Shown here in pieces: positions 60,307 to 64,000 of a stretch of 64,000 nucleotides of DNA. The position numbers and the translations under genes were made by a program. Below the pieces are notes generated by a model. The model was given only the letters and a program-made list of their open reading frames with translations. It ran no database searches and was not told where the DNA came from. Every line of letters begins with the position of its first letter. The first letter of the stretch is position 1. This DNA is from CAWEYO01 sp963813315 (lineage in GTDB: Bacteria > Pseudomonadota > Alphaproteobacteria > Rhizobiales > Rhizobiaceae). Location: contig CAWEYO010000015.1 of the NCBI GenBank assembly GCA_963813315.1, positions 65,434 through 129,433 on the forward strand, given 5' to 3'.

Positions 60307-60710
60307 ATCAATGGGCCTTCATGAGAACCGGCGAATTTCATGATAACGGAAGTCCCCGGGTCCGCCATCGATCGTTTGGCACCGGCTGCCGCCCGGATCG
60401 GCCGGACGCATTCGAGCATATCGAATACGAATACTATCAGTCCGAGGCGCCGACTAGTACTCAGCAAGACGGTCATCACCTCAAACCCGGCTATCAAGAA
60501 AATCGGCGACGAGACGATTGTATTCGCCAGCAGCGCCGTGGGTGTGCAGAAGCTGCGCCTAACCGGCAAGGGATGGAATCCTTCGCGGCTGGCATCATCC
60601 GTCGGTCTTAAGTATCCTCCTGCGTAGTGCGAGGTCGAGCTTTCAGCCTCAACTACCTGAGGCTTCCTATGCAGCCGGCGGCCGCGGAACGAGGTTGTAG
60701 GTAATCAGCC
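60307..60710. other. Intergenic region with no gene recognised
   Basis: About 400 bp between the VOC gene (minus) and the FAD oxidase gene (plus). A plus-strand frame at 60340-60627 gives 95 residues with an unconvincing composition. Nothing else is seen. Confidence 0.3.
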
Positions 60711-62066
60711 ATGAGCACATATGCCACAGGAGAAACGGCAGTGCCGCGAACCAACTGGGCGGGAAATCTCACCTATAGCGCTGACCGTTTTCTTCTCCCA
60801 AACACGGTTGAGGAAGCGCAGGAGGCTGTGAGGGTCGCAGACAAGGTGGCAGTTGTCGGCTCGCGCCACTGTTTCAACGACATCGCCGACACAACTGGAA
60901 CCCACATTTCGCTCGCACGCCTCAATCGGGTGCTCCTCCTCGACAAGACAAAGAGCCAGGTAGCAGTCGAGGGCGGCATCCTCTGCGGCGAGATCGGGCC
61001 ATCTCTGCATGAACGGGGATACGCGCTTCACAATGCAGCGTCCCTGCCGCACATCTCCATCGCCGGAGCCTGCGCGACCGCCACACACGGATCAGGGGCG
61101 CTGGGCAACCTGGCCGTCGCGGTCGCCGGGATCGAGTTCATCGATGGCAACGGGGATCTTGTGACCCTCTCGCGCGAGGTGGACGGCGACACCTTTGCCG
61201 GCGCGGTCGTCAACCTGGGCGCCCTCGGCGTGGTGACCAAGCTCACCCTGGATCTGCGGTCGGCCTTCTACGTTCGCCAGGACGTGTTTTGCGAGCTCCC
61301 GATAGCAGCGCTCGAAACTCACTTCGACGAGATTATGTCGAGCGCCTACAGCGTCAGTGTGTTCACGGCCTGGCAGACCGACACGATCGAGCAGGTCTGG
61401 CTCAAAAGCGTTGTGGAGCCAGACAGCACGCTTCCGACCAGGGATTCTCTCTTCGGGGCGTGGCCGGCGAGGACGAACCTGCACCCCATCACCACCTTGG
61501 ACGCGGTCAATTGCACAGAGCAGATGGGAGCTATCGGTCCGGCGTACGATCGGCTTCCTCATTTCCGCATGGGATTCACGCCGGCAAGCGGCGACGAGCT
61601 CCAGGTCGAGTATTTTGTGCCAAGGGAATTTGCCGTGCCGGCAATCCGCACCCTAAGACGACAGCGCGACCGACTGGCGGCTCTCTTACTCGTTGGCGAG
61701 ATACGCACGGTCGGCGCCGATGAACTGTGGATGAGCCCGTGCTATCAGACCTCGTGCGTAGCTTTCCATTTTTCCTTCAAGCGGGACTGGCCTGCGCTGA
61801 AGACCCTTTTGCCCGGCCTCGAAGAGGCGCTTGCACCGTTTCAGCCGCGTCCGCATTGGGGAAAGATGTTTACGATGCCGCCGGAGAAGATACAGGCTCA
61901 CTATCCGAGGCTGGCGGACTTCCAGGCATTGCTCCACGCACATGATCCTCGCGGCAAATTCCGCAATGCCTTTGTCGAGCGCAACATCTTCAAAATGGCA
62001 ATCCTGACGCTGGTGCTGTTCCCGGTGCTGACACTGGGGCCGATCCGCCTGCTCGGTCTCTACTGA
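60711..62066 (+). CDS. FAD-dependent sugar-alcohol oxidase (alditol/xylitol oxidase type)
   Basis: A 451-residue PCMH-type flavoprotein, close to AldO (about 420). AVVGSRHCFNDIADT contains H53, the position that is covalently flavinylated in AldO (GSGHSFN). ASLPHISIAGACATATHGSGA is the FAD loop. The C-terminal half carries the D-arabinono-lactone oxidase-like substrate domain up to HDPRGKFRNAFVERNIF. Beyond that, 23 extra hydrophobic residues (KMAILTLVLFPVLTLGPIRL...) look like a membrane-anchored tail, unusual for AldO. It overlaps the gluconokinase gene by one base (TGATG). Confidence 0.88.
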   Translation: MSTYATGETAVPRTNWAGNLTYSADRFLLPNTVEEAQEAVRVADKVAVVGSRHCFNDIADTTGTHISLARLNRVLLLDKTKSQVAVEGGILCGEIGPSLHERGYALHNAASLPHISIAGACATATHGSGALGNLAVAVAGIEFIDGNGDLVTLSREVDGDTFAGAVVNLGALGVVTKLTLDLRSAFYVRQDVFCELPIAALETHFDEIMSSAYSVSVFTAWQTDTIEQVWLKSVVEPDSTLPTRDSLFGAWPARTNLHPITTLDAVNCTEQMGAIGPAYDRLPHFRMGFTPASGDELQVEYFVPREFAVPAIRTLRRQRDRLAALLLVGEIRTVGADELWMSPCYQTSCVAFHFSFKRDWPALKTLLPGLEEALAPFQPRPHWGKMFTMPPEKIQAHYPRLADFQALLHAHDPRGKFRNAFVERNIFKMAILTLVLFPVLTLGPIRLLGLY

Positions 62067-62569
62067 TGGCAATGGCAAGGCCGGACTTCATCGTCGTGAT
62101 GGGCGTTTCCGGCAGCGGAAAGACGGAAATCGCCCGCGCCCTCGCCGGGAGGCTCGATGCGCCATGGATCGAGGCCGACGCGTTCCATAGCAGCGCGAAT
62201 GTCGAGCGCATGCGACGGGGCGAGGGGCTGACCGACGCGTTGCGCTGGCCGTGGCTGCGTACTGTCGCGAAGGCGGCGCTGCGTGAGCGGCGGCGGCCGG
62301 TGGTGATCGCCTGCTCCGCGCTCCGGCGCACGTACCGCGATTTTCTTCGCCAGCAGCTTGGCGAGGTCGCCTTTGCTTTTCTCGACGGTCCAATCGAACT
62401 GGTCGAACAGCGGCTAGGACAACGCAAGAACCATTTCGCAGGGCCATCGCTGCTGGCCAGCCAATTCGCCACGCTTGAGCCGCCGTCGGACGATGAACGC
62501 TGCATACGACTGCCGATCGAATGGACACCGCAGCGGATCGTCGACACGGCCGCCGCGGCCCTGGTTTGA
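62066..62569 (+). CDS. gntK: Gluconokinase
   Basis: A 167-residue GntK-type kinase. VVMGVSGSGKTEIARALAGRL holds the P-loop (residues 13-20), then WIEADAFHSSANVERMRRGEGLTDALRWPWL binds gluconate, and VIACSALRRTYRDFLRQQ is typical. The length fits the family. It phosphorylates gluconate to 6-phosphogluconate. Coupled (1-base overlap) to the sugar-alcohol oxidase, suggesting oxidation and phosphorylation of a sugar acid or alditol in one route. Confidence 0.93.
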   Translation: MAMARPDFIVVMGVSGSGKTEIARALAGRLDAPWIEADAFHSSANVERMRRGEGLTDALRWPWLRTVAKAALRERRRPVVIACSALRRTYRDFLRQQLGEVAFAFLDGPIELVEQRLGQRKNHFAGPSLLASQFATLEPPSDDERCIRLPIEWTPQRIVDTAAAALV

Positions 62570-62653
62570 CCTCGGCCCTACGGCACGGCGCTGTTGCTCT
62601 CCGCCCGCAACCAGTGGCGTTGGCAACGCATGGTCGCGAATTGACCCGTTGAA

Positions 62654-62824
62654 GACCTGCATCGCCTGCGTAGCGAATGGCAGGAATGCGCCTCAGGGCC
62701 CAAGAACCCGTCCTCGACGGTGCTCACGATCGAAGAGGAAGCTGTGATCGTCGCCTTTCGGCGGCATACTCTGCTGCCGCTCGACGATTGCCTCAAAAGC
62801 TGTCGAGGGTTCTTTGCGGAGTGA
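62654..62824 (+). pseudogene. Transposase N-terminal fragment (IS481-like)
   Basis: The plus strand reads DLHRLRSEWQECASGPKNPS then STVLTIEEEAVIVAFRRHTL, LPLDDCL and unrelated codons to a TGA at 62822-62824. The TVLTIEEEAVIVAFRRHTLLPLDDCL stretch matches the helix-turn-helix segment of IS481/IS3-group transposases, but the catalytic DDE domain is missing. It is a remnant of a lost insertion sequence. Confidence 0.65.
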
Positions 62825-63052
62825 TCATTAGAGTGAACAGTGCCATGACAACAGCATTCAAACCACCATTACAAGGGTGTTATCACGCAATCGACGGCGA
62901 TGCCGTCGACCAGCACCAACGGCTCGACTAGCCGTAGGACGGCGTTGACAATGGGCTCCACGCTGCACGACACTGTCGAATTGCGAGGGAGTTCCGTCCG
63001 GCCCAACGAGGCGGACCAGGTCCCGCAACCGAGGGTGACCAGGAGATTCAAC

Positions 63053-64000
63053 ATGTCATGGGGCAATTGCAGCAGCAGAATTGCGCTGGGGGCGTTCGCC
63101 CTTTGTGCGGCATTGTCGGCGTCGCCCGTCCGGGCCGCGGATTCGACCGATCCCATCAAGTTGACGCTGCACGACTGGACCGGTCAGCTCATCACCACCC
63201 ATCTGATGGGCGAGGTGCTGAAGAAGATGGGCGACAGTGTCGAATACGTGCAGGCCGACTACCTCGCCCAGTTCGCCGGGCTGGAAGCCGGCGACCTGCA
63301 TGTCGCAATGGAGATTTGGGAAACCACTGGCAAGGAGGCGATGGACGCCGCGACCGCCACTGGCAAGGTCGAGAATATCGGCCCGACCGGCATGAAAGCT
63401 AAGGAGGAGTGGTGGTTCCCTGAATACATGAAGGAGAAGTGTCCAGGACTGCCGAACTGGGAGGCACTGAAGGATGAGGCGTGCGCCGAGGTCTTCTCTA
63501 CAGCCGATACTGCACCGAAGGGGCGTTACCTCGGTGGTCCAGTTACCTGGGGCGGTTTCGATGACGAACGCGTCGAAGCGCTCGCACTACCCTTCGAAGT
63601 GATACATGCCGGAACCGACGCGGCGCTCTTCGCCGAACTGGAAAGCGCCTACCAGCGACAGGCACCGGTGATGCTGTGGATCTACGCTCCGCACTGGGCT
63701 GTTGCCAAGTACAAGGGTGAATGGGTTGAGTTCCCCGAATACACACCAGAGTGCTACGGCGATCCCAAATGGGGGACCAACCCCGACAAAGCTTACGATT
63801 GCGGCAAGCCGCACGGGGAGATTTGGAAAGTAGGCTGGGCGGGCGTCAAGGACAAATGGCCGGACGCCCACAAGGCCATCAAGGCCTTCACCATCGAAAA
63901 CGACGAGATGAGCCAGATGATTACCAAGGTCGATCTGGAAGGTAAGAGCGTCGACGACGTGGTGGCCGAGTGGATGGCTGCCAACGAGGCGCGGTGGTCG
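63053..64000 (+). CDS. Glycine betaine/proline-binding ABC transporter protein (partial)
   Basis: 316 codons are visible and the frame is open to the window edge. A signal peptide (IALGAFALCAALSASPVRAAD) is followed by an OpuAC-type periplasmic domain: LTLHDWTGQLITTHLMGEVLKKMG, VAMEIWETTGKEAM, FPEYMKEKCPGLPNWEALKDEACAEVF, LGGPVTWGGFDDERVEAL, FAELESAYQRQAPVMLWIYAPHW (aromatic cage), ENDEMSQMITKVDLEGK. It captures a quaternary amine osmolyte; the permease and ATPase would follow to the right. AGGAGATT precedes the ATG. Confidence 0.88.
   Translation, partial: MSWGNCSSRIALGAFALCAALSASPVRAADSTDPIKLTLHDWTGQLITTHLMGEVLKKMGDSVEYVQADYLAQFAGLEAGDLHVAMEIWETTGKEAMDAATATGKVENIGPTGMKAKEEWWFPEYMKEKCPGLPNWEALKDEACAEVFSTADTAPKGRYLGGPVTWGGFDDERVEALALPFEVIHAGTDAALFAELESAYQRQAPVMLWIYAPHWAVAKYKGEWVEFPEYTPECYGDPKWGTNPDKAYDCGKPHGEIWKVGWAGVKDKWPDAHKAIKAFTIENDEMSQMITKVDLEGKSVDDVVAEWMAANEARWS

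Noticed and set aside
60340..60627. 95-residue frame between VOC and oxidase genes
   Set aside because: No motif, start or neighbour supports it.

Overview
The window looks like part of the chromosome of a GC-rich alphaproteobacterium of the order Rhizobiales, most likely Mesorhizobium or a relative. Three things point there. The tmRNA gene is circularly permuted and two-piece, with tag ANDNYAEARLAA and an alpha-type SspB gene beside it. Several families of short palindromic intergenic elements recur, one resembling the rhizobial RIME1 repeat. Gene order is typical of the group (thyA-folA-hflK-hflC-DUF2065-degP, ilvI-ilvH, miaA divergent from serB). No tRNA, rRNA, CRISPR array or intact prophage was seen. 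The genus is an inference.

Layout. 0-10 kb: accessory genes, including a class III cyclase beside a cyclic-nucleotide-binding patatin phospholipase, an SDR, an alpha/beta hydrolase, a secreted cupin, an MscS channel with a C-terminal cyclic-nucleotide domain, a VOC protein and a frameshifted cyclase-TPR gene. 10-15 kb: a denitrification block (nnrR-like regulator, pseudoazurin, nnrS, nirK, nirV) with two matching NnrR-type boxes. 15-20 kb: YciI-like, PilZ, BA14K, endonuclease/phosphatase, Nudix and L,D-transpeptidase genes. 20-29 kb: a compact module of two AspT/YidE-type exchangers around a 903-residue Orn/Lys/Arg-type decarboxylase, a porin-like protein, a 28-residue ORF and an AI-2E-type permease. 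29-45 kb: PhzF, a small protein plus serine protease pair, ilvC, a TetR regulator, kup, pdxJ, a helicase, ilvIH behind an attenuator with a leader peptide, a diguanylate cyclase, miaA and serB. 46-56 kb: the degP to thyA operon, tmRNA, sspB and small conserved genes. 56-64 kb: mgtE and a MerR gene (both frameshifted), oxalate decarboxylase, an FAD sugar-alcohol oxidase with gluconokinase, several gene remnants and a truncated glycine-betaine-binding protein.

Themes. Cyclic nucleotide signalling recurs: two cyclase genes plus a remnant, and three cNMP-binding proteins. Nitrite reduction appears to be controlled by a Crp/Fnr regulator whose HTH domain is out of frame here. At least six otherwise well-conserved genes are broken by a single-base indel (nnrR, nirK, the cyclase-TPR gene, the first exchanger, mgtE, merR). 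Either the assembly carries base errors or these genes are recently decayed; reads would decide.

The most attractive candidates for something undescribed are the decarboxylase with two exchangers, the cyclase with a cNMP-gated patatin, and the split serine-protease pair.
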